Positions 8,614 through 17,462 of a stretch of DNA of 64,000 nucleotides are shown in pieces (the stretch's first letter is position 1; each line of letters starts with the position of its first letter). The notes under the pieces are model-generated. The model was not told the origin of the DNA. It was given only the letters and a program-made list of their open reading frames with translations, and did not search any database. This DNA comes from Knoellia subterranea KCTC 19937 (GTDB taxonomy: Bacteria > Actinomycetota > Actinomycetes > Actinomycetales > Dermatophilaceae): positions 62,001 through 126,000 of the forward strand of contig NZ_AVPK01000004.1 of the NCBI RefSeq assembly GCF_000768685.1, given 5' to 3'. A program made the position numbers and the translations under genes.

Positions 8614-9440
8614 GCGTCGACCTCGTCCGTGCCGTTGACGTCGCCGGTCTCGAGGTCCTCCGCAGAGTCGTCCGCAGAGAAGACCGACCGGGTGTGCACG
8701 AACTCGTCGATGATCGCCAGGACGCGAGGAGCCCCTGCTGCCAACGCTTCCGAGATATCGTCCATGGTGATCGGCTCACCCGGCCGAACGCCTGCCGCAG
8801 GGTTCACGACGAGGCTGAGACCGGCATACCGGAGTCCGGCCTCGGCGGCGAGCGTCACCTCCGGGACGCCGGTCATCCCGGCGACCGTGCCGCCCGCGAG
8901 CGCGGCGAGCCGGATCTCGGCCGGTGTCTCGAAGCGGGGCCCGTCGAAGCAGACATAGACGCCTCCGTCGATGACCGGTTGACCGATCGAGCTCGCGGCG
9001 TCGAGGAGTTCACGTCGCAGCAGCGGGTCGTAGGCGTTCGTCACGTCCGTGTGGACCACGCCCTCGGCCCCGGTTCCGTCGTGGAAGGTAGCCTCCCGTC
9101 GACGCGTGAAGTCGAGGAAGTCGTCGAGGCACACGATCTCGCCCGCCTCGAGGTCCGGGTCGATGCCTCCCGTGACGTTGACGGCGAGGACGTCGTGGAC
9201 GCCGAGGTCGGCGAGGGAGCGGATGATGGCGCGGTAGTTGACGCGGTGGGGAGGCACCTCGTGCCCGGCTCCGTGCCGGGTGACGAACGCGACGGGCTGG
9301 CCGTGCCAGGTGCCTCGGGTCACCGGCGTCGTTCCGTATGCCGTGTCGACGAGTTCGGTGTGCGCGTCGTCGAGGGCGTCGAGGTCGTAGAAACCGGTTC
9401 CGGCGATGATTCCCAGCGGGTGAGCGGTCACACAGGTCAC
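8610..9440 (-). CDS. 5'-methylthioinosine / purine nucleoside phosphorylase
   Basis: About 276 residues of the trimeric PNP/MTAP family. The likely start is GTG 9440 or 9431; the longer open frame to 9683 reads into the neighbour promoter. Visible motifs are IAGTGF (phosphate loop), RHGAGH, PPHRVNYRA, GPRFETPAEI, GMTGVPE and LVVNPAAG. The last is decisive: Asn occupies the base-binding position where true MTA phosphorylases carry Asp (TDYD), so a 6-oxopurine is preferred. Family tools often label such genes MTAP. Together with the overlapping deaminase this resembles the Pseudomonas MTA-deaminase/MTI-phosphorylase route. Confidence 0.82.
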   Translation of the reverse strand: MTCVTAHPLGIIAGTGFYDLDALDDAHTELVDTAYGTTPVTRGTWHGQPVAFVTRHGAGHEVPPHRVNYRAIIRSLADLGVHDVLAVNVTGGIDPDLEAGEIVCLDDFLDFTRRREATFHDGTGAEGVVHTDVTNAYDPLLRRELLDAASSIGQPVIDGGVYVCFDGPRFETPAEIRLAALAGGTVAGMTGVPEVTLAAEAGLRYAGLSLVVNPAAGVRPGEPITMDDISEALAAGAPRVLAIIDEFVHTRSVFSADDSAEDLETGDVNGTDEVDA

Positions 9441-9516
9441 GCTACCGGCGACGGGAGCCCGCCCGTTCGTGGTCCAATCTCCCGACCCATCACCGCGTCC
9501 GAGATCCGGAGCCCCC

Positions 9517-10359
9517 ATGTCCCGCATTCGTTCGAGGGTTGCCGCGGCGGCCCTCACCACCCTCGTGTCGCTGGCGTCGGCACTCACCCTCACGACGTCT
9601 CCAGCCGCCGCTGCGGGCACGAGCCTGCCCGCCTGCAACAAGATCACCGCCCACACGACGAACGACCGGCTGGTCAACGGCAACTACAGCCTGATCGTGA
9701 CCTCGGACATGCTCCAGATCGAGGAGCGGGAGTGGATGAACGGGCCCAACGGCCCGGACTACTGGACGACCCACACGTGGTTCCGTGACGACCCCACGGG
9801 TCGCTACCAGTCCAACACCGACAAGACCTACCTCGCGCTCTACTGCAACGGCGACCTCGCCCTGCGCCGGGCCAATGGCTACCTCCTGTGGCACTCGAAC
9901 ACCGCCAACCGCGGCATCGTCAAGGCGACCATCAGCCAGTGGGGAAACCTGCTCCTCCAGAACGCGTCCGGCGGTGTTGTGTGGCAGTCCGGGACGTCGC
10001 GGATCGGGATTCCGTCCGGCGCGATCCTCACGAGCGGCAGCAAACTGATCAACCGCTTCGGCGACCAGCAGGGCCGGCCCGTGCAGACCTTGACGATGCA
10101 GGCGGACGGCAACCTGGTGCATCGCTCGGGTTCCACGGTGAAGTGGCAGACCAACACGCGGGTGCCGGGCTCCGTGGCGGGGTTGTCGCCGACGGCGCGC
10201 CTCTTCGTCCGCTCTCCCTCGGGCCAGCTCCTCTGGGTGAGCCCGTGCAGGGCCGGCACGACCTACTCGACCCTGTGGCTCGGAAATGAGGATCTGACCA
10301 CCACCGACTGGAGCGGCGGCAAGATCACGCACATCTGGTCGAACCTCTACGGCTGCTGA
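9517..10359 (+). CDS. Secreted bulb-type lectin-like protein
   Basis: A 280-residue exported protein. ATG 9517 follows GGAG by six bases. A Sec signal peptide covers about residues 1-33 and ends in AAAAG. The mature part contains beta-prism repeats of the bulb (mannose-binding) lectin type: LALYCNGDLALRR, WHSNTANRG, ISQWGNLLLQNASGGVVWQS and TMQADGNLVHRSGS, the last with the QxDGNLV motif. Two cysteines frame the domain. It probably binds carbohydrate outside the cell. It is monocistronic, and a hairpin follows. Confidence 0.7.
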   Translation: MSRIRSRVAAAALTTLVSLASALTLTTSPAAAAGTSLPACNKITAHTTNDRLVNGNYSLIVTSDMLQIEEREWMNGPNGPDYWTTHTWFRDDPTGRYQSNTDKTYLALYCNGDLALRRANGYLLWHSNTANRGIVKATISQWGNLLLQNASGGVVWQSGTSRIGIPSGAILTSGSKLINRFGDQQGRPVQTLTMQADGNLVHRSGSTVKWQTNTRVPGSVAGLSPTARLFVRSPSGQLLWVSPCRAGTTYSTLWLGNEDLTTTDWSGGKITHIWSNLYGC

Positions 10360-10374
10360 CCCACCTGCACCCTC

Positions 10375-10424
10375 GCCTCGTGTGTGTGGGACCACGTTCC
10401 ACCGTGGTCCCATACACACAAGGC
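10375..10424. repeat. Long hairpin, copy 2 of the two-copy family
   Basis: The arms 10375-10396 and 10403-10424 pair over 22 bases with two mismatches around a six-base loop. The right arm shares CATACACACAAGGCAGG exactly with the hairpin at 297-346. It lies after the lectin stop and just before the gamma-glutamyltransferase ribosome-binding site, so it may serve as the lectin terminator. Confidence 0.65.
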
Positions 10425-10453
10425 AGGGCGAACGGGGTGGGAGGATGCGAGCC

Positions 10454-12007
10454 ATGACGACTTCCGCCCCTCGGGTGGCGATCGCGGCGACCGGGCCGGC
10501 GTCACTCAGGGCTGGGCAAACGGTCGTCGCCGAGGGTGGCAACGCCGTCGACGCGGCCATCGCTGCAGCTGTCGCCGCGATGAGCACCGAACCGGGGATC
10601 GTCAGCCTCGCCGGCGGGGCGTACGTCACGATCTGGCCGGCGGAAGGGGAGCCCGTCGTCATCGATGGCAACGTCGCCATGCCGGGACGCGGGCTGCCGC
10701 GGGAGGCGTTCGGGGGCGGGGTGCGCGAGGTCGTGACGGAGTACGGCGGGGGAGTGACCATGTATGCCGGTCACGGCTCGGTTGCCGTGCCCGGCGCCCT
10801 TCTCGCGTGTGAGGCTGCCGTCGCGCGCTTCGGCTCGGTGCCGTGGGCCGCCGTCGTCGGTCCGTCGGTCGAGGTGTGCCGAGACGGGTACCCCATCGGT
10901 GGGGCCTCGGCCCGCTACCTCGCCCTCGTCAAGGACAACCTCTTCGGACACGACGAGGGGTCGCGGGCCGTGACCCGCCGCGAGGACGAATCGCCTTTCG
11001 TGGCAGGCGATCTGGCGCACAATCCGGCGCTCGCCGACGTGCTCGAGGCTCTGGGTCGCGAAGGGGCATCGCTGCTCACCACCGGAGACCTGGGGCGGGC
11101 GCTCGCGAGGGACATGGCCGCGAACGGTGGGCTGATCACGGAAGCCGACCTCGCGGCATACGAGATCGTCGTGCGCGAACCGGTGCGGCGAACTCTTGGC
11201 GACTGGGACGTCGCGATCAATCCGCCGCCGTCGATCGGCGGGCCGATGCTCGCCGTCATGCTCACCGAGCTCGCCCGAGCCGGCGTCCCCAATTGGGCGG
11301 ACGTCCTGCGGATCCAGCGGGCGGTGCTCGCCTACCGGCTCCGGGTCCACGACCACGCGCGCGACCTCGACGCGGCCGGGCACGCTCTCCTCGCGTCGGT
11401 CGAACGGCACGGACTCGCCGGCCTGCCGACCTCGGCGTCGACGGCGCACATCTCGGCGGTCGATGCCGACGGGCTGGCGTGCGCGGTGACGATGTCGAGC
11501 GGCTACGGGTCGGGGGTGACGATCCCGGGGACGGGGCTGCTCCTCAACAACGCGCTCGGGGAGCCGGAGCTCAACCGGCTCGGGCTGCACGCGCTCACGC
11601 CGGGCACGCGACTCGCGTCGAACATGGCGCCGACGGTTGCCCGGGCGGCCGATGGGCGTCTGCTGGCCGTTGGCTCGCCCGGCGCCGACCGGATCACGAC
11701 CGCTCTCATGCAGGTCCTCTCACAGCTGTGCCTCGCCGGCGCGGACCTCGACGAGGCGATCCAGACGCCGCGCATGCACGTGCGATTCGACGAGTCGGGT
11801 GAGCCGGTCGTCGAGCACGAGGCGCGCGCCGAGATCGAGGCGGCCATCTCGGACGCCGGGCTGCGGGGACTCGACCACGGCGCCCTCTCGATGTACTTCG
11901 GAGGCGTGGGTGCGGCATACAGAGGCCCTGATGTGGGGGAGGGTCTCCCGGGTGAGCTGCGTGCAGCGGGTGACCCGAGGCGCGAGGCCGCCGTCGGCGT
12001 CAGCTGA
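10454..12007 (+). CDS. ggt: Gamma-glutamyltransferase
   Basis: A 517-residue Ntn-hydrolase that cleaves the gamma-glutamyl bond of glutathione-like compounds and transfers glutamate. ATG 10454 has GGGAGG about ten bases upstream. The autoprocessing/catalytic Thr is T330 in STAHIS (family TTHxS), followed by the small-subunit motif VTMSSGYGSG and the oxyanion region NNALGE. No signal peptide is seen, so it may act in the cytosol or recycle bacillithiol/mycothiol-type or peptide substrates. It is shorter than the E. coli enzyme (580) but normal for this cytosolic subgroup. Confidence 0.85.
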   Translation: MTTSAPRVAIAATGPASLRAGQTVVAEGGNAVDAAIAAAVAAMSTEPGIVSLAGGAYVTIWPAEGEPVVIDGNVAMPGRGLPREAFGGGVREVVTEYGGGVTMYAGHGSVAVPGALLACEAAVARFGSVPWAAVVGPSVEVCRDGYPIGGASARYLALVKDNLFGHDEGSRAVTRREDESPFVAGDLAHNPALADVLEALGREGASLLTTGDLGRALARDMAANGGLITEADLAAYEIVVREPVRRTLGDWDVAINPPPSIGGPMLAVMLTELARAGVPNWADVLRIQRAVLAYRLRVHDHARDLDAAGHALLASVERHGLAGLPTSASTAHISAVDADGLACAVTMSSGYGSGVTIPGTGLLLNNALGEPELNRLGLHALTPGTRLASNMAPTVARAADGRLLAVGSPGADRITTALMQVLSQLCLAGADLDEAIQTPRMHVRFDESGEPVVEHEARAEIEAAISDAGLRGLDHGALSMYFGGVGAAYRGPDVGEGLPGELRAAGDPRREAAVGVS

Positions 12008-12015
12008 CTTCCGCA

Positions 12016-12069
12016 GGTGCTACCGCACAGTAAGTGTCGTGATCGCAGCACCTACGGTGCGGTAGCACC
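12016..12069. terminator. Bidirectional hairpin between convergent ggt and MATE genes
   Basis: GGTGCTACCGCAC (12016-12028) and GTGCGGTAGCACC (12057-12069) form a perfect 13-base inverted repeat around a 28-base loop. The loop contains a further AGCACCT half, and AGGTGCT recurs at 12075. Its position between two convergent stops supports bidirectional termination. Confidence 0.6.
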
Positions 12070-12097
12070 CGCGTGAGGTGCTGCGTGAGACGGTGCG

Positions 12098-13471
12098 TCA
12101 GCGGATCGCGCCGGTGACCATCCAGCGATCGGTGCGCACGCGGGCCCACATCAGCACCCCGCGAATCGCCATGAACGCGGTGAAGGCGAGCCACAACCAC
12201 GTCACGGCATTGCTCGTCCCACGCGTCCCCCCGCCGGCGCTGTCGGACAGCAGCCAGTCGCCCATGAGGTGGACGCCGAGGATGAGCGGCAGGTAGGCCA
12301 CGAACGTCGCCACCATGGCACGCGCAAGCCACCGACCGTCGCCCGCGCCGATGAGGACGCCGTCGATGACGAAAACGTAGCCGCTGAGGGGCTGGGACAG
12401 GGCCACGACGATGAGCGCCGCAGTGATGCCCGCCTGCACCGCGGGGTCGCTCGTGAAGAGGCGCGGCAGGGTCGTGTGGAGGAGCAGGACGACGATCCCG
12501 AGGACGAAGCCGGACAGCACGCCCCACCGCACCATCAGCGTTGTGGCAGAACGGGTTCGGACGAGGTCGCCCGCACCGAGCGCCTTGCCGGTGAGGGCCT
12601 GTGCGGCGATGGCGATGGCGTCGAGAGCAAAGACGAGGAAGCTCCAGATCGTCGCCGACACCTGGTAGGCCGCTAGTGGGACGTCGCCCAACCCGGCCGC
12701 AACCCAAGTGGTGACGAGCAGGATCGCGCGCAGCGCCAGAGTGCGAACAAGCAGGGGTATGCCGGTGCGCGCCGCTCCGAGGATCCGTCCGGGATGTGCC
12801 CGGAGAGTGACGCGGTGGCGGCCCGCCTCTCGCATGAGGACGACGACGAGCGCGATGGCCATGCCGCTCTGCGCGATGACGGTGCCGATCGCGGATCCCG
12901 CTATGCCCCAACCGAATCCGTAGACGAAGAGCAGGTTGAGGGCGATGTTGCTCGTGAAGCCGAGGGCACTCGCGACGAGAGGGGTCTTCGTGTCCTGGAG
13001 TCCGCGAAGCACGCCGGTCGTCGCGAGGACGACGAGCATCGCGGGGATCGAGATGGCCGAGATCCGCAGATAGGTGACGGCGTGATCGAGGGCCTCGGGG
13101 GAGGCGCCGAAGAGCCGGCAGATGGGCGCGGCGAGCGCGGCGACGACGACGGCCGTGACGGCTCCGAGGCCGACGGCGAGCCAAGCACCGTCGACACCGG
13201 CGGCGATGGCGCCGCCGCGGTTGCCGGCACCGAGTTGGCGGGCGACAACCGACGTTGTGCCGTAGGCGAGGAAGACGAAGATGTTGGCCGCGGTGAGGAG
13301 CATCGCGCTCGCGACCCCGAGGCCGGCGAGCTGCGGAGTGCCGAGATGTCCGACGATGGCCGAGTCGGTGAGGAGGAAGAGCGGTTCGGCGACGAGGGCG
13401 AGGAACGCGGGCAGTGCGAGGCGCAGGATCTCGCGGTGCTGGCTCGGGGTCTCCTCGGGTGGCGCGTGCAC
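12098..13471 (-). CDS. MATE-family efflux transporter (DinF-like)
   Basis: A 457-residue integral membrane protein with twelve predicted hydrophobic segments in two homologous halves. The start is GTG 13471. The N-half motif AEPLFLLTDSAIVGHLGTPQ and GTTSVVARQLGAG identify the MOP superfamily, DinF branch, which exports drugs or metabolites in exchange for H+ or Na+. It is transcribed divergently from the secreted hydrolase at 13533, with a 61-base shared promoter region. The substrate cannot be deduced. Confidence 0.88.
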   Translation of the reverse strand: MHAPPEETPSQHREILRLALPAFLALVAEPLFLLTDSAIVGHLGTPQLAGLGVASAMLLTAANIFVFLAYGTTSVVARQLGAGNRGGAIAAGVDGAWLAVGLGAVTAVVVAALAAPICRLFGASPEALDHAVTYLRISAISIPAMLVVLATTGVLRGLQDTKTPLVASALGFTSNIALNLLFVYGFGWGIAGSAIGTVIAQSGMAIALVVVLMREAGRHRVTLRAHPGRILGAARTGIPLLVRTLALRAILLVTTWVAAGLGDVPLAAYQVSATIWSFLVFALDAIAIAAQALTGKALGAGDLVRTRSATTLMVRWGVLSGFVLGIVVLLLHTTLPRLFTSDPAVQAGITAALIVVALSQPLSGYVFVIDGVLIGAGDGRWLARAMVATFVAYLPLILGVHLMGDWLLSDSAGGGTRGTSNAVTWLWLAFTAFMAIRGVLMWARVRTDRWMVTGAIR

Positions 13472-13532
13472 AGGGCGACGCTAGCGGCCAAAGTGGCTAC
13501 GCTTCGGTAACCACTGTCTGCTGGAGGTCTCA

Positions 13533-15260
13533 ATGACGAGTTTCCGCTTGGTCCCGTCTGCTGGTCCGTCCCGTCGCGGTCGCCTGCGGCGCTCCCTGTA
13601 TGCCGTCCTCGCGGCTCTCCTTGCCGGTCTCGTCGCGGTGACGGGAGCCTCCACAGCGGCGACCGCTGCAGCGCCGAAGTGGTGGGAACCGGTGAACCCG
13701 CAGACGCCCGACTCGCAAGTGGGAGTGACGGGTGCGCCGTTCACGGGGTCGCGCGGAGGCGAGGTGCGAGGGCTCGTGGACGCCCACACGCACATGTTCA
13801 GCGACGAGGGCTTCGGCGGAAATGTGGTGTGTGGCAAGACGTTCAGCGTCGACGGCATCGCGGCGGCGCTCCAGGACTGTCCGGCGCACAAGCCGAACGG
13901 CAACCTCGCCCTCATCGAGAACCTCACGAACGCGCGACTCGGCGGCAACCCCTTCGCGAGCCACGACACGGTGGGCTGGCCCACGTTCTCGTTCTGGCCG
14001 GCATACGACTCCTTCACGCACCAGCAGATGTACTACAAGTGGGTCGAGCGGGCCTGGCGCGGCGGACAGCGCGTCCTCGTCAACGACCTCGTCTCCAATT
14101 CGGGGCTCTGCATGATCAACGGCGTGGTCAACCCGCCGAACCGCAGCTCGTGCAACGACATGGACGCGGTCCGGCGCGAGGCGAAGAAGACCCGCGAGCT
14201 CGAGGCGTTCGTCGACGCGCAGTACGGCGGTGCGGGCAAGGGCTGGTTCCGGGTCGTGACGAACCCCGAGCAGGCGCGGTCCGTGATCGAGCAGGGCAAG
14301 CTCGCCGTCGTCCTTGGTGTCGAGACGTCGGAGCCGTTCGGGTGCAAGCAGGTGATCGGCATCCCCGCGTGCACGAAGGGGCAGATCGACCGTGGACTGG
14401 ATGAGCTCAAGGCGCTCGGGGTGTCGTCGATGTTCTTGTGCCACAAGTTCGACAACGCGCTGTGCGGGGTGCGCTACGACGAGGGCACGACGGGCGTCAT
14501 CGTCAACCTCGGGCAGTTCCTCACGACCGGCACGTGGTGGAACCCGCGGACCTGCAAGGCCGGTGAGGTGCCGGACCACACGGTGGCCGGGGGGGTGCTG
14601 CCGAAGGAGTTGGCGATCGCCTTCCCGGTGGCCATCCTGCCGGTGTATACCGCTGGGCCACACTGCAATCCGCGCGGGTTGTCCTCGCTCGGTGAGTACG
14701 CGCTGCGCGGGATGATCTCGCGCAACATGATGGTCGAGCTCGACCACATGTCCGGCAAGGCGGCCGGTCGTGCGCTCCAGATCCTCGAGGAGAACCGGTA
14801 TGCCGGTGCGCTGAGTTCGCATTCCTGGATGGACTCCTCCTACATGGAGCGGCTCTATGCGCTCGGTGGATTCGCGACGCAGTACGGGCACGACACGACG
14901 CAGTTCGTCGCGGACTGGCGGGCCTCGAAGGCGCAGCGGGACCGGTTCGGGGTTGGCTACGGCTTCGGGATGGACATGAACGGCTTCGGCGGCACGCCGG
15001 CTCCTCGTGAGGGTGCAGCAACGTCGGCAGCGGGTCCGGTGGTCTATCCGTTCCGGTCGGCCGATGGTGGGTCGGTCCTGACGCGGCAGACCACCGGCGA
15101 GCGGACGTGGGACGTCAACGTCGACGGCGTCGCCCACTACGGGCAGGTGCCCGACTGGGTCGAGGACCTGCGGCTCGTCGGTGGGCAGGAACTCGTCGAC
15201 GACCTCATGGCCGGGGCTGAGTCGTACCTCCGGACGTGGGAGGCAACGGCCTCGCACTGA
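13533..15260 (+). CDS. Secreted TIM-barrel metal-dependent hydrolase (membrane-dipeptidase-like)
   Basis: A 575-residue exported protein. The first 46 residues are a twin-Arg-like or Sec signal (SRRGRLRRS, then a hydrophobic core ending ATAAA). The catalytic domain begins with DAHTHM (H85, H87), and later stretches VELDHMSGKAA and ALSSHSWMD supply further metal ligands, as in amidohydrolase/peptidase M19-type barrels. Several cysteines suggest extracytoplasmic disulfides. ATG 13533 follows GGAGG. The exact substrate is unknown; dipeptides or lactone-type compounds are possibilities. Confidence 0.7.
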   Translation: MTSFRLVPSAGPSRRGRLRRSLYAVLAALLAGLVAVTGASTAATAAAPKWWEPVNPQTPDSQVGVTGAPFTGSRGGEVRGLVDAHTHMFSDEGFGGNVVCGKTFSVDGIAAALQDCPAHKPNGNLALIENLTNARLGGNPFASHDTVGWPTFSFWPAYDSFTHQQMYYKWVERAWRGGQRVLVNDLVSNSGLCMINGVVNPPNRSSCNDMDAVRREAKKTRELEAFVDAQYGGAGKGWFRVVTNPEQARSVIEQGKLAVVLGVETSEPFGCKQVIGIPACTKGQIDRGLDELKALGVSSMFLCHKFDNALCGVRYDEGTTGVIVNLGQFLTTGTWWNPRTCKAGEVPDHTVAGGVLPKELAIAFPVAILPVYTAGPHCNPRGLSSLGEYALRGMISRNMMVELDHMSGKAAGRALQILEENRYAGALSSHSWMDSSYMERLYALGGFATQYGHDTTQFVADWRASKAQRDRFGVGYGFGMDMNGFGGTPAPREGAATSAAGPVVYPFRSADGGSVLTRQTTGERTWDVNVDGVAHYGQVPDWVEDLRLVGGQELVDDLMAGAESYLRTWEATASH

Positions 15261-15274
15261 GGTGCGTTGACGCC

Positions 15275-15349
15275 CGACTTCGAGATGGTGCGATGCACGC
15301 TCAGTTGCTCCTTCGTCGCAAACGCGCGCACCGCACCGTCTCAAAGTCG
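15275..15349. terminator. Imperfect inverted repeat between convergent genes
   Basis: CGACTTCGAGATGGTGCG (15275-15292) pairs at 16 of 18 positions with 15332-15349 across a 39-base spacer. It lies between the hydrolase stop (15260) and the convergent DUF202 stop (15380), suggesting a large terminator structure or a decayed mobile palindrome. Confidence 0.45.
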
Positions 15350-15379
15350 GTCGAAGTGAACCGCCATTGCAAGCTCACG

Positions 15380-15706
15380 TCAGCTGAGAGTTACGCAGAG
15401 GGCTGCGATCGCGAGGGCAAGCACTGCGGCGGTCACGACGCCGATCTCCATGGTGGCGGGGTCGAGGCCGGGGGCGGGGAAGAGGCGTCCGACTCGGCGG
15501 AGCCGGATGCGTGCGTGGAAGAAGATCCACGTCGCCACGAGGCCGGCGACCACGACGACGACGGCCACGGCGGGTCCGTGCTGCTGCCCCCACCGAAGGA
15601 ACAGCAGGGAGGCGCCGACGAACGAGATCGCGGTGCGCTGCCAGGCGAGCGACGTTCTCTCGGGCTGCAATCCGTCGTCGGTGCGCGGTGTGGGTTCCTC
15701 GGTCAT
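15380..15706 (-). CDS. DUF202 family small membrane protein
   Basis: 108 residues with the DUF202 signature LAWQRTAISFVGASLLFLRW near the N-terminus and three hydrophobic segments. ATG 15706 lies 13 bases after the preceding DUF202 gene, so the two make a tandem pair that may form one membrane complex. Function is unknown; the same domain occurs in yeast VTC polyphosphate proteins, which does not settle a role here. Confidence 0.85.
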   Translation of the reverse strand: MTEEPTPRTDDGLQPERTSLAWQRTAISFVGASLLFLRWGQQHGPAVAVVVVVAGLVATWIFFHARIRLRRVGRLFPAPGLDPATMEIGVVTAAVLALAIAALCVTLS

Positions 15707-15719
15707 GGTCGGGGAAGGG

Positions 15720-16085
15720 TCACGTCGCGACGAGGACGAGGAGGATGACGCTCGCCAGCACGAGGGTCATGACGAGGAACGGGATCACGGTCGGGAACGG
15801 CAGGGGTCGCCCGTGTCGCATCGCCTGCTCGACCCGGAGCCAGCGGACCCCTGCGGCGATGGCGACGGCTGCGCCGATGACGATGAGGAGGCCCGCAAGA
15901 ACGCCCCGCACGGTCTCGTCGAGGTGGATGCCGAACCCCTCGAGCGCGACGGCACCGGCTATGAGGGCCAGCGCAGTGCGGATCCAGGCGAGGAAGGTGC
16001 GCTCGTTGGCCAGGGTGAACCGGGGGTCCGGCTCGGTGCCGCCACCGAGCAAGCGGCGGGGTGGTGCGGGAGTGGGGTCGGCCAT
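15720..16085 (-). CDS. YidH-like DUF202 inner-membrane protein
   Basis: 121 residues from ATG 16085. The hydrophilic Pro-rich start is followed by the signature LANERTFLAWIRTALALIAG, then two further membrane helices and a basic loop RVEQAMRHGRPLPFP typical of YidH. It is the first gene of a two-gene unit with the other DUF202 protein. A longer open frame to 16169 overlaps the divergent promoter and is less likely. Confidence 0.87.
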   Translation of the reverse strand: MADPTPAPPRRLLGGGTEPDPRFTLANERTFLAWIRTALALIAGAVALEGFGIHLDETVRGVLAGLLIVIGAAVAIAAGVRWLRVEQAMRHGRPLPFPTVIPFLVMTLVLASVILLVLVAT

Positions 16086-16155
16086 GTCTCGCACCCTAGC
16101 CACAGCGGAAGGCGAGGGGGTGTCGGGTGTCCGCTGACCGGCATACATTGAAGTC

Positions 16156-16434
16156 ATGTGCCGAAACATTCGTCAGCTGCACAACTTCGAGCCTCCTGCC
16201 ACGGATTCGGAGGTGTATGCCGCGGCGCTGCAGTACGTGCGCAAGGTGAGTGGGTCGACCAAGCCGTCACAGGCGAACCAGGCCGCGTTCGACGCCGCCG
16301 TCGCCGAGGTCGCCCACGCGACGCAGCACCTGCTCGACCACCTCGTCACGAATGCGCCGCCCAAGGACCGCGAGGTCGAGGCGGCGAAGGCGCGGGCGCG
16401 GTCGGCCGAGCGCTACGGGCGCGTCGCCGGCTGA
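16156..16434 (+). CDS. DUF2277 family protein
   Basis: 92 residues beginning MCRNIRQLHNFEPPAT, the near-invariant start of DUF2277. It continues with YAAALQYVRKVSG and KPSQANQAAF, all family positions. It is a small soluble helical protein of unknown function, common in actinobacteria. It is divergent from the DUF202 pair and convergent with the thioesterase. The octamer GTATGCCG is embedded at the Tyr-Ala codons. Confidence 0.9.
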   Translation: MCRNIRQLHNFEPPATDSEVYAAALQYVRKVSGSTKPSQANQAAFDAAVAEVAHATQHLLDHLVTNAPPKDREVEAAKARARSAERYGRVAG

Positions 16435-16457
16435 GCGACCGACGCACCCGCTCGCAG

Positions 16458-17237
16458 TCAGACGTTCGGGCGGACGGTGAGGATCTGGTTGAGCGTTCCG
16501 ATGGGGCCGTTCTCGTCGTGAAGGATGCTGCTCGTCAGCCCAATTCCGTTGTCCCCGAACGTCACTGACGTGTCGAAGCCAATCCAGCCAGGTCGCGGGG
16601 CGCGCACGAGATGCGCCGTGAGGTCGAGGTTGGGGAAGGCCACCTTGGTCGGGTCCTCGCGCACCGTCATGCCGTTCGCGATGTCGAAGAGGCCGATCGC
16701 GGCGGCGGTGGGTGAGACGTCCTCGTCACCGACGAGGGGCTCGTCGGTGCGGACCCAAAAGTGGCCCCGTCCCGGCGCGGCCTGCTCGCGTCGCAGTTGT
16801 GCGACCTTGATGAAGCCACCCGGCCAGACAGTCGTGGGGTCCCACTCGGGGGTGTCGGCGGGTGAGGGGATGGGGGTCCGGTGCGTGCCGGCCACGGCTT
16901 CGGTGTCGCCCGTGCGGAGCAGCCAGGCACGCAGGACGACGGCGGGGCGGCCGTCGTGGCTCATCGTCGCCTCGACGAGTTCGATGGTCCGACCGGGGCG
17001 CACGACCCGCGTCTCGACCTCGACCTCGTCGATCGGGAGGGTGCCCAGGATGTCGAACGAGAGGCGCGCGAGAGGCAGCTGATCACCGTCGGGGCGGCGG
17101 GCGTCGCGGTCGACCTCGACGACGTGGGCGAGGAGCCCGAGGGCGGGCGCGATGTGCTGTTCGTCCAAGGTCCACGCGCCGCCGGTGTGCTCCGTGGCGC
17201 GGAACGTCGTGGGTCCGGTGCGCTCGAAGTAGGCCAT
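16458..17237 (-). CDS. Acyl-CoA thioesterase-like protein (double hotdog)
   Basis: 259 residues from ATG 17237. The N-terminal half (AYFERTGPTTFRATEHTGGAW, LPLARLSFDILGTLP) and the C-terminal half (GRGHFWVRTDEPL, FPNLDLTAHLVRAPRPGW) each look like a hotdog fold of the TesB/4HBT_3 group. It would hydrolyse acyl-CoA thioesters. It stands alone on the minus strand, with a perfect palindromic site upstream at 17298. The acyl specificity is not readable. Confidence 0.75.
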   Translation of the reverse strand: MAYFERTGPTTFRATEHTGGAWTLDEQHIAPALGLLAHVVEVDRDARRPDGDQLPLARLSFDILGTLPIDEVEVETRVVRPGRTIELVEATMSHDGRPAVVLRAWLLRTGDTEAVAGTHRTPIPSPADTPEWDPTTVWPGGFIKVAQLRREQAAPGRGHFWVRTDEPLVGDEDVSPTAAAIGLFDIANGMTVREDPTKVAFPNLDLTAHLVRAPRPGWIGFDTSVTFGDNGIGLTSSILHDENGPIGTLNQILTVRPNV

Positions 17238-17297
17238 GCCATCGATCCTGCAACATGCCGCAACGTCAACCCCAAACACGTCGTTGCAGGTCAGGGG

Positions 17298-17311
17298 CTA
17301 CCGATCGGTAG
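17298..17311. promoter_or_regulatory. Palindromic operator upstream of the thioesterase
   Basis: CTACCGATCGGTAG is a perfect 14-base palindrome 61 bases upstream of the thioesterase start. It has the size and symmetry of a TetR-family site; the cognate regulator is not identified. Confidence 0.35.
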
Positions 17312-17462
17312 TTCGGCCGGGGGAGGGCCGGGCCACGCCTCCTCTCAATGGGGGACGTGACGTGGCTCATGTGGACGAGACACGCCCGAAAGTTTCTTTT
17401 CCCCACATCCGGTGCACGGAGAAACCGCAGGTCAGACCATGTTTTGAGCGATGCGCCAACGG

